Positions 1 through 5,053 of a stretch of DNA of 5,053 bases are shown one piece after another (positions within the stretch are counted from its first letter, which is position 1; each line of letters begins with the position of its first letter). Source of the DNA: a bacterium (lineage in GTDB: Bacteria > UBP15 > UBA6099 > DSWB01); NCBI GenBank assembly GCA_020061125.1, contig JAGUYV010000402.1, forward strand, positions 1 to 5,053. The letters are read 5' to 3'. The notes under the pieces are model-generated. The model was not told where the DNA came from and did no database searches. It saw only the letters and a program-made list of their open reading frames with translations. A program made the position numbers and the translations under genes.

Positions 1-161
1 CGGGGCGCAGGCTGGGTGAGCGGGAAGTTGGGCACGCGCGCGGCCAGGGCCGCGTCATGTTCGCTGAACAGCAGGCGCAGCAGTTCCGCGGTTTCGGGGC
101 AGTCGGGCATGCCCGCGGGAAACAGGTCCAGTTTGCGCCGCAATCGTTCGTGAGCGTTCAA
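1..161 (-). CDS. 4Fe-4S ferredoxin-type protein, N-terminal fragment (cut by window edge)
   Basis: This is an open minus-strand frame reading from a TTG at 159-161 to the window edge, 53 codons with no stop. The translation begins M(TTG)NAHERLRRKLDLFPAG and continues with PDCPETAELLRLLFSEHD and AALAARVPNF. The pattern of a short helix, 'P.G.P.....ELLRLLFSE..AALAA' and then a proline-rich segment matches, from memory, the N-terminal helical region of a family of 4Fe-4S dicluster ferredoxin-like oxidoreductase proteins. The cysteine clusters themselves would lie beyond the window, so the assignment rests on the N-terminus only. No ATG, GTG or TTG lies upstream in frame for at least 40 bases, which supports the TTG start. 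The only Shine-Dalgarno candidate is a weak GAAAGG about 12 bases upstream. It is transcribed divergently from the gene at 300. The product could also be an unrelated helical protein. Confidence 0.5.
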   Translation of the reverse strand, partial: MNAHERLRRKLDLFPAGMPDCPETAELLRLLFSEHDAALAARVPNFPLTQPAP

Positions 162-235
162 GTCTGCGCCGCGCCTTTCGTGTCCGGTATTTTGAAAAAA
201 TCCTTTGCGCGCCGCGCGCGCCGGCGCGGCGATTC

Positions 236-245
236 TATTATAATA
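236..245. promoter_or_regulatory. Palindromic TATAAT element in a divergent intergenic gap (possible bidirectional -10)
   Basis: TATTATAATA reads identically on both strands, so a perfect TATAAT hexamer faces each flanking gene: 239-244 on the plus strand and 237-242 on the minus strand. It is the only AT-rich block in an otherwise very GC-rich gap between divergent genes. Symmetric -10 elements that fire in both directions are known in bacteria. No good TTGACA-like -35 is visible at 16-18 bp on either side. On the plus strand the upstream DNA is a CG-alternating palindrome (217-228). Placement upstream of both start codons supports a promoter role, but activity is inferred. Confidence 0.5.
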
Positions 246-270
246 CCCGGAAAAACACAGGGATTAGAAG

Positions 271-290
271 CCCGGGGCGCAAGCGCCGGG
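271..290 (+). promoter_or_regulatory. GC-rich leader hairpin just upstream of the gene at 300
   Basis: GGCG and CGCC arms close a CAAG tetraloop, and outer CCC and GGG pairs extend the stem across a two-G bulge. It lies nine bases before the ATG at 300 and within the predicted leader (start point near 251 if the 239-244 hexamer is used). A stem this GC-rich and close could limit ribosome access. It could equally be chance in GC-rich DNA. Confidence 0.25.
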
Positions 291-299
291 ACCGGAGCC

Positions 300-1019
300 A
301 TGGCCGCAGACAGGGACGCCATCCGCAAATGGATCGTAAACCACCAGCACGCCCTGGTGGTGCAGCGCTATGAGGACATTCACGAAGGCCAGGAAATCGT
401 GGATTTCTTCGCCAAGTATTTGTACCCCTCGTTCGAGGACCGGGACGAATATGTTGCGCGCAACGAATTCATCCGCCGCATTCTGGGGATATACAGGCGG
501 GGCAAGCTGCGCAAGGAGCTTGGCCCGGCCGTGGTGATTTATGCGCCCATGATCTGGCTGGCGGACCGCATGGCGGATTTGCCGGACTATCTGGGCCGCG
601 CCGTGGCGCTGTACGACCAGGCCGAGGAGCTTGACGGGCGCATGGTGGAATACGCCGCGGCGCAGGGCGCTGGCGAGGCGGATCTCACGCCGCAGTTTTA
701 CGAACAGGCGTTCCGGGCCACGAGCACGCTGGCCGAGCGCGAGGCGCAGGTGAACGAGGTGGTGGATGTGGGCGGCTACGCCGTGAGCGTGGTGGAGCGG
801 GGCGGCATCGCGAATCTGATTCTGCGCTATGTGCCGCGCGTGCCCGTGTTCGTCACCAACCCCACAGTGCGCGGGCTGAACGCAGCGCTCACCATGGTGC
901 AGGCCGGGTTCCGCGCCTTCCGCAACCAGGCCGGCCGCATCCACGAACTCAAGGACATGACCCGCAGGCGCGAACTCGAAGCCGTGCGCCGCATTTTCGC
1001 CAACGGGAACACAGAATAA
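300..1019 (+). CDS. Conserved hypothetical protein resembling the FFLEELY-motif family
   Basis: This is a 239-residue, mostly helical soluble protein with no signal peptide, membrane segment or cysteine cluster. Residues 36-53 contain FFAKYLYPSFEDRDEY, matching the pattern 'FF..(E/K).LY....F..RD' for which FFLEELY-motif proteins are named. Upstream is a typical 'R(Y)EDI' helix, and the C-terminus (187-234) has NP..RGL, then QAGFRAFR, then RRRELEAVRRIF, which matches that family's C-terminal 'GF.AF...RRE..L..IF' pattern as I remember it. The family's biochemical role is unknown, so none is assigned. The start is the first ATG after the palindromic -10. The reading frame stays open upstream to 57, but that start would lie before the promoter and inside the divergent gene. 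GGAG sits only two bases from the ATG, an unusually tight spacing. It converges on the VTC gene. Confidence is high that it is a gene and moderate for the family. Confidence 0.72.
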   Translation: MAADRDAIRKWIVNHQHALVVQRYEDIHEGQEIVDFFAKYLYPSFEDRDEYVARNEFIRRILGIYRRGKLRKELGPAVVIYAPMIWLADRMADLPDYLGRAVALYDQAEELDGRMVEYAAAQGAGEADLTPQFYEQAFRATSTLAEREAQVNEVVDVGGYAVSVVERGGIANLILRYVPRVPVFVTNPTVRGLNAALTMVQAGFRAFRNQAGRIHELKDMTRRRELEAVRRIFANGNTE

Positions 1020-1129
1020 ATTCCAGACATTGCTGGGAACAGGGGCCGCCGGAACGGATTGCCGAGCGTACCCGGGGAGCTTCGCGCACGCACCGCTCCG
1101 GCCTTGACCGCAGCGGCGCGCGGGACGGT

Positions 1130-2743
1130 TCAGAACACCGATTTGAACAGCGGATATTTCTTGAGGAACCGGTACAGGGCCAGGATTTCCTGTTCGATGC
1201 GTTCGTAGTCGTTGAACGCGGCCACGGCGCCTTCCTTGCCCATGTAATAAATGCACACATCCTCGGTGCTCCTGCGCTTGCCGGTGATGATGCGTTCGAG
1301 CGCGACTTTGTACACGCGCTTGGTCTTCTTGTGCTGCACCAGAAAGCCCTTGGAGCGCAGGTAGCGGTTGTTCTTTTCCTTGAGATTCTTGAACAGCTCC
1401 AGGCCGAGTTCGTCGCGGGATTCGATGGGGATCACGGCCACGGGGCAGCGGTCCGATTTTTCGAGTTTGAGGTCCTGAATTTTCTTGGTTTCCGGCGCGC
1501 GATCATAAATGATGCTGTTTCCCGTGAGGCGTACGAACAGCTTGTTGTCCTTGCCCACCACGGCGTTTTCGTGCACCTCGATGAGCATGGGCTGCTCGGG
1601 AAAGAGCTTGAAGGTGCCGCTGGTGGCGATGTAGCGCGCCAGGTTCACATAGTGCTCGCGGTCGCGGTACCGGATGGGGCTGGCCATGAAAAAGGCCTTG
1701 AGATTGTTGCCCGGCAGCTCGGTTTTGAATCCGTATTTCTCGATGATGTCCTGGCCGCGCAGGGTGAGGCTGCGGTACTTTTTGCTCGGGATGCGGAACG
1801 CCTTGAAGTTGAGCACGATCTCGGCGATGCGCTCTCCGAGGGGAGTGTTCTGCAGTTTATCGTAATCGGCCTTGATCTCGAGGCGCGAGAAGTCCTCGAC
1901 GCCCACGGGCGTGCCCGTGAACCGGCCCCCGCCCAGGCGGCGGAACGAGTAATGCGTCACCCGCGTGTCCATGGTGGCGCGAAACACATCCCGGTACTGC
2001 GGGTCCTTGGTCTTGAAATGCTTGCGCCGGTACTCGGTGCCGTTCAGCGGCATCCACTTGAAATCGTCCAGGGGATGCACATTTTCCAGCAGGAACAGGT
2101 ACAGGTCTTCGGGCACCTTGCCGTGATAGGGCACGGGGTTGGAGAGCAGGTCAATGACCTCGCCGAGGGTCATGCTGCTGGTGCGTTTTTTGCTTTTAAG
2201 GGAATCGGTGGGGAAGCTCTGCGCGGCCAGATCCAGAACCTCAAACACTTCCTCGTAGCCTCGCGCCTCGGCCATGAAATCGAAATCGAAATCCGCGGAG
2301 GCCTGGCCGTTGGAGTCCGGCCCTTTTATGGCCACGGTGCGCTTGAGTTCGAGCAGGTTGAACAGGGTGTCGCCGTTCACTTCCCAGCGGCCCACCTGGC
2401 GGTCAATGCTGTAGGTGCGCGCCTTGACCGAAAGGCCGGGCGGCAGCCCGCGGATACTGTCGCCGCAATACAGGGTGTGCGTGACCGGCGTTTTCTCGTA
2501 CTCGATAATGTCCGCGAATTCGCCCAGGGCGTCGAGCACATCCTGGGTGTCGCGGATAAAGATCAAGAACCGGTCTTCGCGCCGTTCGAGATCAATGTTG
2601 CGCCGCGCAGGCCCGCCCTGGGGGCTGCTCATGTCCAGCTCCGGCACAGGGGCCGCAACCGCGACAGGCTCCGCTGCGGGAGCAATCTCCACTTTTTTAT
2701 TGTCCCTGGCTTTTGTATTCTTATCTTTTCTGGCGCTGGTCAT
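1130..2743 (-). CDS. VTC-domain protein (polyphosphate polymerase-like) with large insertion and C-terminal extension
   Basis: This 537-residue protein has in order: a lysine-rich then alanine/proline-rich low-complexity N-terminus (1-50); RREDRF (54-59), where the family has R.E.KF; TLYCGDS (90-96, usual TLYFDT); VKARTY (106-111, usual KiRiR.Y); LELKRT (131-136, usual EiKRK); FRATMDTRV (254-262, usual lRvTfDt.i); RLEIKADY (287-294, usual vlEvKy); and FRIPSKKY (316-323, usual SKY). These are the successive strands of the VTC tunnel domain, which in yeast Vtc4 makes polyphosphate from ATP. Charged tunnel residues look largely kept, so activity is possible but unproven. Residues 141-240 form an extra helical insertion and 330-537 are unrecognised. 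No membrane segment is seen. The start is chosen because GGGAGG (2749-2754) lies five bases upstream; an ATG 16 codons earlier (2791) lies only about 13 bases after the predicted transcription start and lacks such a site. It is divergent from the response regulator. Another CYTH-fold activity remains possible. Confidence 0.78.
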   Translation of the reverse strand: MTSARKDKNTKARDNKKVEIAPAAEPVAVAAPVPELDMSSPQGGPARRNIDLERREDRFLIFIRDTQDVLDALGEFADIIEYEKTPVTHTLYCGDSIRGLPPGLSVKARTYSIDRQVGRWEVNGDTLFNLLELKRTVAIKGPDSNGQASADFDFDFMAEARGYEEVFEVLDLAAQSFPTDSLKSKKRTSSMTLGEVIDLLSNPVPYHGKVPEDLYLFLLENVHPLDDFKWMPLNGTEYRRKHFKTKDPQYRDVFRATMDTRVTHYSFRRLGGGRFTGTPVGVEDFSRLEIKADYDKLQNTPLGERIAEIVLNFKAFRIPSKKYRSLTLRGQDIIEKYGFKTELPGNNLKAFFMASPIRYRDREHYVNLARYIATSGTFKLFPEQPMLIEVHENAVVGKDNKLFVRLTGNSIIYDRAPETKKIQDLKLEKSDRCPVAVIPIESRDELGLELFKNLKEKNNRYLRSKGFLVQHKKTKRVYKVALERIITGKRRSTEDVCIYYMGKEGAVAAFNDYERIEQEILALYRFLKKYPLFKSVF

Positions 2744-2748
2744 AACGC

Positions 2749-2754
2749 CCTCCC
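2749..2754 (-). promoter_or_regulatory. Ribosome binding site of the VTC-domain gene
   Basis: GGGAGG on the minus strand is five bases from the ATG at 2741-2743. It decides the start against the longer in-frame ATG at 2789-2791. The same GGAGGGCGT(T/C)ATGAC context recurs at the lipoprotein start at 4376. Confidence 0.75.
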
Positions 2755-2782
2755 GCCGTGCGGCGCATGCTGTAGTCCCCTC

Positions 2783-2807
2783 GTGACACAAACTTCCGGG
2801 GTGTCAC
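2783..2807. repeat. Paired GTGWCAC element, candidate operator over the VTC gene transcription start
   Basis: GTGACAC (2783-2789) and GTGTCAC (2801-2807) form a perfect 7-bp inverted repeat with an 11-bp spacer. Because each unit is nearly self-palindromic, they also read as a 10-bp direct repeat GTGWCACAAA (2783-2792 and 2801-2810, one difference) with an 18-bp period. The element begins four bases after the predicted -10 of the VTC promoter and would span roughly -4 to +21, where a repressor commonly binds. In RNA the same arms could fold into a 5'-terminal hairpin. I do not recognise the binding protein. Confidence 0.5.
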
Positions 2808-2810
2808 AAA

Positions 2811-2839
2811 ATTCTATCAGGATCGCAATAAACCGTAAA
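2811..2839 (-). promoter_or_regulatory. Sigma-70-like promoter of the VTC-domain gene
   Basis: On the minus strand TTTACG (2834-2839, four of six matches to TTGACA) is followed by a 17-bp spacer and TAGAAT (2811-2816, five of six matches to TATAAT). The spacer ends in TGA, giving an extended -10 TGnTAGAAT. The predicted start point is near 2804, leaving a leader of about 60 bases before the ATG. Spacing, orientation and the lack of competing AT-rich sites support it. Confidence 0.55.
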
Positions 2840-2893
2840 GGTTGTGCGTAATAATCCGCGCCTTCCCGCCCTAACAAAACCCAAACAATCGGC

Positions 2894-2936
2894 CCGTGCG
2901 CATGAACTCTGTATGCAAAAAATTTCATGCGCCCGG
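2894..2936. repeat. Long inverted repeat upstream of the response regulator promoter
   Basis: Arms 2894-2906 (CCGTGCGCATGAA) and 2924-2936 match in 12 of 13 positions as an inverted repeat. The inner nine bases, GCGCATGAA and TTCATGCGC, are perfect. The 17-bp spacer contains an A6T3 tract that could bend DNA. The right arm occupies the -35 area of the extended -10 at 2943-2951. No transcript reads in from upstream on this strand and no U-tract follows, so a terminator is unlikely and an operator is favoured. The binding protein is unknown; autoregulation by the adjacent regulator is one possibility. Confidence 0.5.
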
Positions 2937-2942
2937 AACCTG

Positions 2943-2951
2943 TGATATAAT
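2943..2951 (+). promoter_or_regulatory. Extended -10 element for the response regulator operon
   Basis: TGATATAAT carries a perfect TATAAT (2946-2951) and the upstream TGn extension. The -35 area (about 2922-2928, TTTCAT or ATTTCA depending on spacing) is poor, which is typical of extended -10 promoters or activator-dependent ones. The predicted start point is near 2958, leaving a leader of about 20 bases. Confidence 0.55.
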
Positions 2952-2965
2952 AAATGAAAATTGCC

Positions 2966-2969
2966 GGAG
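2966..2969 (+). promoter_or_regulatory. GGAG ribosome binding site with two candidate starts (TTG 2975, ATG 2981)
   Basis: GGAG is 11 bases from the ATG at 2981 and five bases from an in-frame TTG at 2975. The TTG has the better spacing, the ATG the better codon. The ATG at 2954 lies upstream of this site and right after the -10, so it is unlikely to be the start. Confidence 0.45.
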
Positions 2970-2980
2970 CCATATTGCGC

Positions 2981-4339
2981 ATGCGGGACCGGATATTGAT
3001 AGTTGACGATAAGCAATCCATCATAGAAATTCTCAAGACCACGCTCGAGGGCGAGAATTACGAGTGCGTGGGCTGCGCGAGCGGACAGGAGGCCCTGTTC
3101 GCGATTCAGCGCGAGCGCTTCAATCTTGTGCTGTGCGACGTGCGCCTGCCCGACGCCGACGGCATGCAGATTCTGCGCGACATCCGGGCGCGCCACCCGG
3201 ACACCTCCATCATCATGATCACGGCCTACGGATCCATCGAGAACGCGATCCAGTGCATGAAGCTGGGCGCGGACGACTATGTGACCAAGCCGTTCAACCT
3301 GGAGGAAATCAGGGCCATCGTGGCCAAGGGGCTGGAGAAAGAGCGCCTGCGCCGCGAGAACATCGCGCTCAAGCAGGAGGTCAGCCGCCGCTACGAGTTC
3401 AGCAGCATCATCGGCAAGAGCAAGGCCATGCAGGACGTGTTCGAGAGAATCCGGCGCGTGGGGCCAACGGATGTGAGCATCCTGATCACCGGCGAAACCG
3501 GCACGGGCAAGGAGCTGGTGAGCAAGGCCATCCACTTCAACAGCGACCGCGCGGGCAAGCCCTTTGTGGCCCTCAACTGCGCGGCCATTCCCGAGAACCT
3601 GCTCGAGAGCGAACTGTTCGGACATGTCAAAGGCTCGTTCACCGGCGCCATCGCCACCAAGCACGGCATGTTCGAGGAAGCTACGGGCGGCACCTTGTTG
3701 CTGGATGAAATCGGGGACATGCACCCCACGCTGCAGGCCAAGCTGCTGCGCACACTGGACGAAAGCAAAATCCGCCGCGTGGGCGACACCGGGCTGATCC
3801 CTGTGGATGTGCGCCTCATCTGCTCTACCAATAAGAATCTGTCCGAGGAGGTGCGCGCCCTGCGGTTCCGCCTGGATCTGTACCACCGCATCCGCGTGGT
3901 GGAGATCAACCTGCCGCCGCTTCGCGAGCGGCGCGAGGACATTCCCCTGCTGGCACAGCACTATCTCGAAAAACTGACCGCGGACCACAAGCGGCCGATT
4001 CAGGGCATCGAGCCGGGGGCCATGCGCCTGCTCATGCAGCACAACTGGGTCGGCAATGTGCGTGAACTCGTCAATGTGCTCGAGCAGGCCGTGCTGCTTG
4101 CGGAAACCCGGACCATCACCGAAACCGCGCTCGGCCCGTTGCTCGGCACCGTGTATGCGGGACCGGAGAATTATTTTGATGCGGAAAAGCCCCTCAAGGA
4201 CACCATGGGCCGGTTCGAGCGCGAAGTGCTGCGCCGCGCCCTGGAGTCCAACGGCGGCAGCCGCAAGGAAACCGCCCGGAAACTGGGCATCAGCGAACGC
4301 ACGCTGTACTACAAAATGGAAGAATACAATTTGAGCTGA
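2981..4339 (+). CDS. Sigma-54-dependent response regulator, NtrC/AtoC type (REC, AAA+, Fis HTH)
   Basis: This 452-residue protein has the full three-domain layout of NtrC-family activators. The receiver domain (3-118) has the acidic pair D9-D10, phospho-acceptor D53 in LCDVRLP, T81 in TAYG and K103 in TKPF. A charged, helical linker (119-138) leads to the AAA+ domain (142-372) with Walker A GETGTGKE (171-178), the sigma-54-contacting loop GSFTGA (218-223), Walker B LLLDEIGD (239-246), arginine-finger candidates R297 and R303, and sensor II GNVREL (358-363). The Fis-type helix-turn-helix is at 408-447 (SRKETARKLGISERTLYYKM). After phosphorylation by a histidine kinase, such proteins hydrolyse ATP to open sigma-54 polymerase complexes. 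Oddities: the loop has S where A is usual (GAFTGA), and the usual FREDLYYR reads FRLDLYHR. The start at 2981 places the receiver domain exactly at the N-terminus; TTG 2975 is the alternative. A lipoprotein gene follows after 36 bp. No kinase is in the window, so the signal is unknown. Confidence 0.93.
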   Translation: MRDRILIVDDKQSIIEILKTTLEGENYECVGCASGQEALFAIQRERFNLVLCDVRLPDADGMQILRDIRARHPDTSIIMITAYGSIENAIQCMKLGADDYVTKPFNLEEIRAIVAKGLEKERLRRENIALKQEVSRRYEFSSIIGKSKAMQDVFERIRRVGPTDVSILITGETGTGKELVSKAIHFNSDRAGKPFVALNCAAIPENLLESELFGHVKGSFTGAIATKHGMFEEATGGTLLLDEIGDMHPTLQAKLLRTLDESKIRRVGDTGLIPVDVRLICSTNKNLSEEVRALRFRLDLYHRIRVVEINLPPLRERREDIPLLAQHYLEKLTADHKRPIQGIEPGAMRLLMQHNWVGNVRELVNVLEQAVLLAETRTITETALGPLLGTVYAGPENYFDAEKPLKDTMGRFEREVLRRALESNGGSRKETARKLGISERTLYYKMEEYNLS

Positions 4340-4375
4340 CCGGGCGCTGGCCCCGATCCGCAACCGGAGGGCGTC

Positions 4376-5053
4376 ATGACGAAACCGCGAAATCTGATCC
4401 TGTGGCTGGTGATCATGGCCCTGGCGGCCGCCGGGGCGTCCTGCCGCCGCGTGCCCAACCAGAAGAAAATTGACAAGACCCTGGCGCGCCTGGACGCGGC
4501 GCAGCCGTCTGTGGACGAGCAGCCCTGGCGGATTCTGCTCCACATTCACGGCGGCGGGCTGTTCGCCAGGCTGGACAACCCCGCCACGGGCAGCCCCATG
4601 GATGCGGTCGCGTTTCTCGCCGGCCAGGCGGGCGCCCAGGGGTGGTCCGTGAACCGCCCGGACAAGGCGCTCCCCATGATCATGTCCAAAGCGAACGGGC
4701 TGACCGTGGAGCAGCACCCCAACATGTTCACGGGCACGCTCCTGCACGCGGGCGCCGACCCGGTGAAAATGTACATTACCACGGCCACGGGCGAGTCCCC
4801 GGAGCTGCGCGAATTCGTGTCCTCCATGCTCGTGGATCTGGATCCCGATACACTTGCCGCGGACGCAGAATACATACCCGGACCGCAGGGCAACGCCCTG
4901 GGCTGGACGCTGCTGGCCCTGGCCGACGCGGGCCTGACCGAAGCCTCGTGGGACATGGGCGCCGCGGGCCGGATGAACATTTCGCGCGTGCTGCCCGCAG
5001 TTCTGGACAGGCCCCTGGATTGGGGTCCTACTGCGGGGCTGGACGAGCATTTC
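4376..5053 (+). CDS. Putative lipoprotein of unknown function (3' end beyond window)
   Basis: An open frame of 226 codons runs to the window edge without a stop. It starts at an ATG five bases after GGAGG (4366-4370). The N-terminus MTKPRNLILWLVIMALAAAG has positive charge, a hydrophobic core and then ASC at 21-23, which suits a lipoprotein signal peptide with Cys23 lipidated, although Gly at -3 is not the commonest lipobox residue. Cys23 is the only cysteine in the visible protein, which supports that role. A short charged stretch (24-40) would tether the domain. The remainder includes WRILLHIHGGGLF (51-63) and NALGWTLLALADAGL (173-187), with many methionines and tryptophans; I do not recognise the family and assign no activity. 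Thirty-six bases separate it from the regulator stop with no terminator visible, so co-transcription is likely. The protein is probably membrane-anchored at the cell envelope, possibly as a target or partner of the signalling pathway (inference). Confidence 0.8.
   Translation, partial: MTKPRNLILWLVIMALAAAGASCRRVPNQKKIDKTLARLDAAQPSVDEQPWRILLHIHGGGLFARLDNPATGSPMDAVAFLAGQAGAQGWSVNRPDKALPMIMSKANGLTVEQHPNMFTGTLLHAGADPVKMYITTATGESPELREFVSSMLVDLDPDTLAADAEYIPGPQGNALGWTLLALADAGLTEASWDMGAAGRMNISRVLPAVLDRPLDWGPTAGLDEHF

Noticed and set aside
217-228. The CG-alternating palindrome CGCGCCGGCGCG as a protein-binding site.
   Set aside because: Simple GC alternation gives such palindromes by chance here; without conservation it cannot be told from background.
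57-299. An N-terminal extension of the gene at 300 back to an ATG at 57.
   Set aside because: The extension is Arg/Gly/Ala-rich without homology signal, crosses the palindromic -10 and overlaps the divergent gene start; the family-like region begins after 300.
1093-1116. A terminator hairpin between the convergent genes (CCGCT and AGCGG arms).
   Set aside because: The stem is only five pairs with a 14-base loop and no T-run on either side; in GC-rich DNA this is expected by chance.
264-1256. A 330-codon minus-strand open frame opposite the gene at 300.
   Set aside because: It is His, Arg and Ala rich without motifs, and it overlaps the VTC gene on the same strand in another frame; it is an antisense shadow.
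2783-2807. A PhoB (Pho box) site, suggested by the similarity of GTGTCAC to CTGTCAT and the polyphosphate connection.
   Set aside because: Pho boxes are direct repeats with an 11-bp period; here the period is 18 bp and the units are inverted.
1331-2851. A 506-codon open frame on the plus strand opposite the VTC-domain gene.
   Set aside because: Composition is low-complexity (Ala, Val, Gly, His rich), no ribosome site is seen, and the opposite strand carries clear VTC motifs.
2954-2956. An ATG that would add nine residues to the response regulator.
   Set aside because: It begins two bases after the TATAAT element, so it would lie before the predicted transcription start, and the receiver domain starts properly at 2981.
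2744-2980. A sigma-54 (-24/-12) promoter controlled by the adjacent NtrC-type regulator.
   Set aside because: I scanned both strands for GG, ten bases, GC in a TGGCAC/TTGC-like context and found no acceptable match; TTGC-like sites lack the partner GG at the right distance.
2804-5050. A 748-codon open frame on the minus strand opposite the response regulator and lipoprotein.
   Set aside because: It is very rich in His, Gln, Arg, Gly and Ala with no domain pattern, and lies exactly antisense to two convincing genes. GC-rich codon bias keeps this frame open.

Overview
The window is a compact, GC-rich bacterial chromosomal segment. It has strong Shine-Dalgarno sites (for example GGAGG five bases before the gene at 4376), a sigma-54-type response regulator and a lipoprotein signal peptide. 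Together these suggest a Gram-negative bacterium, possibly Desulfobacterota-like or a related lineage. The taxonomy is inference; nothing here fixes the genus. I see no rRNA, tRNA, CRISPR array, transposase or phage gene.

Layout: (1) The first 161 bases on the minus strand hold the N-terminal 53 codons of a gene cut by the window edge. It resembles the N-terminus of a family of small 4Fe-4S ferredoxin-type proteins. (2) A 138-bp divergent gap carries a perfectly palindromic TATAAT element. (3) A plus-strand gene (300-1019, 239 aa) resembles the FFLEELY-motif family of unknown function. (4) A convergent gap of 110 bp has no clear terminator. (5) A minus-strand gene (1130-2743, 537 aa) carries a recognisable VTC-type (polyphosphate polymerase, CYTH/triphosphate-tunnel fold) domain. 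It is about twice the usual bacterial VTC-only length because of a central insertion and a roughly 210-residue C-terminal region that I do not recognise. (6) A divergent intergenic region of about 237 bp (2744-2980) is rich in control signals: a sigma-70-like promoter for the VTC gene with a paired GTGWCAC repeat over its predicted start point, and an extended -10 element for the opposite gene preceded by a large inverted repeat (12 of 13 bp matched). (7) An NtrC/AtoC-type response regulator follows (2981-4339, 452 aa). (8) A lipoprotein of unknown function lies 36 bp downstream of it, probably in the same operon, and runs off the window end.

How the genes may work together: the VTC-domain gene and the response regulator are divergently transcribed from one control region, so co-regulation is plausible. 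The lipoprotein probably shares the regulator's transcript. No histidine kinase is visible, and I found no convincing sigma-54 (-24/-12) promoter inside the window, so the regulator's targets and partner probably lie outside. The most noteworthy items are the enlarged VTC protein and the two symmetric DNA elements in its promoter region. I do not see proof of a wholly new system.
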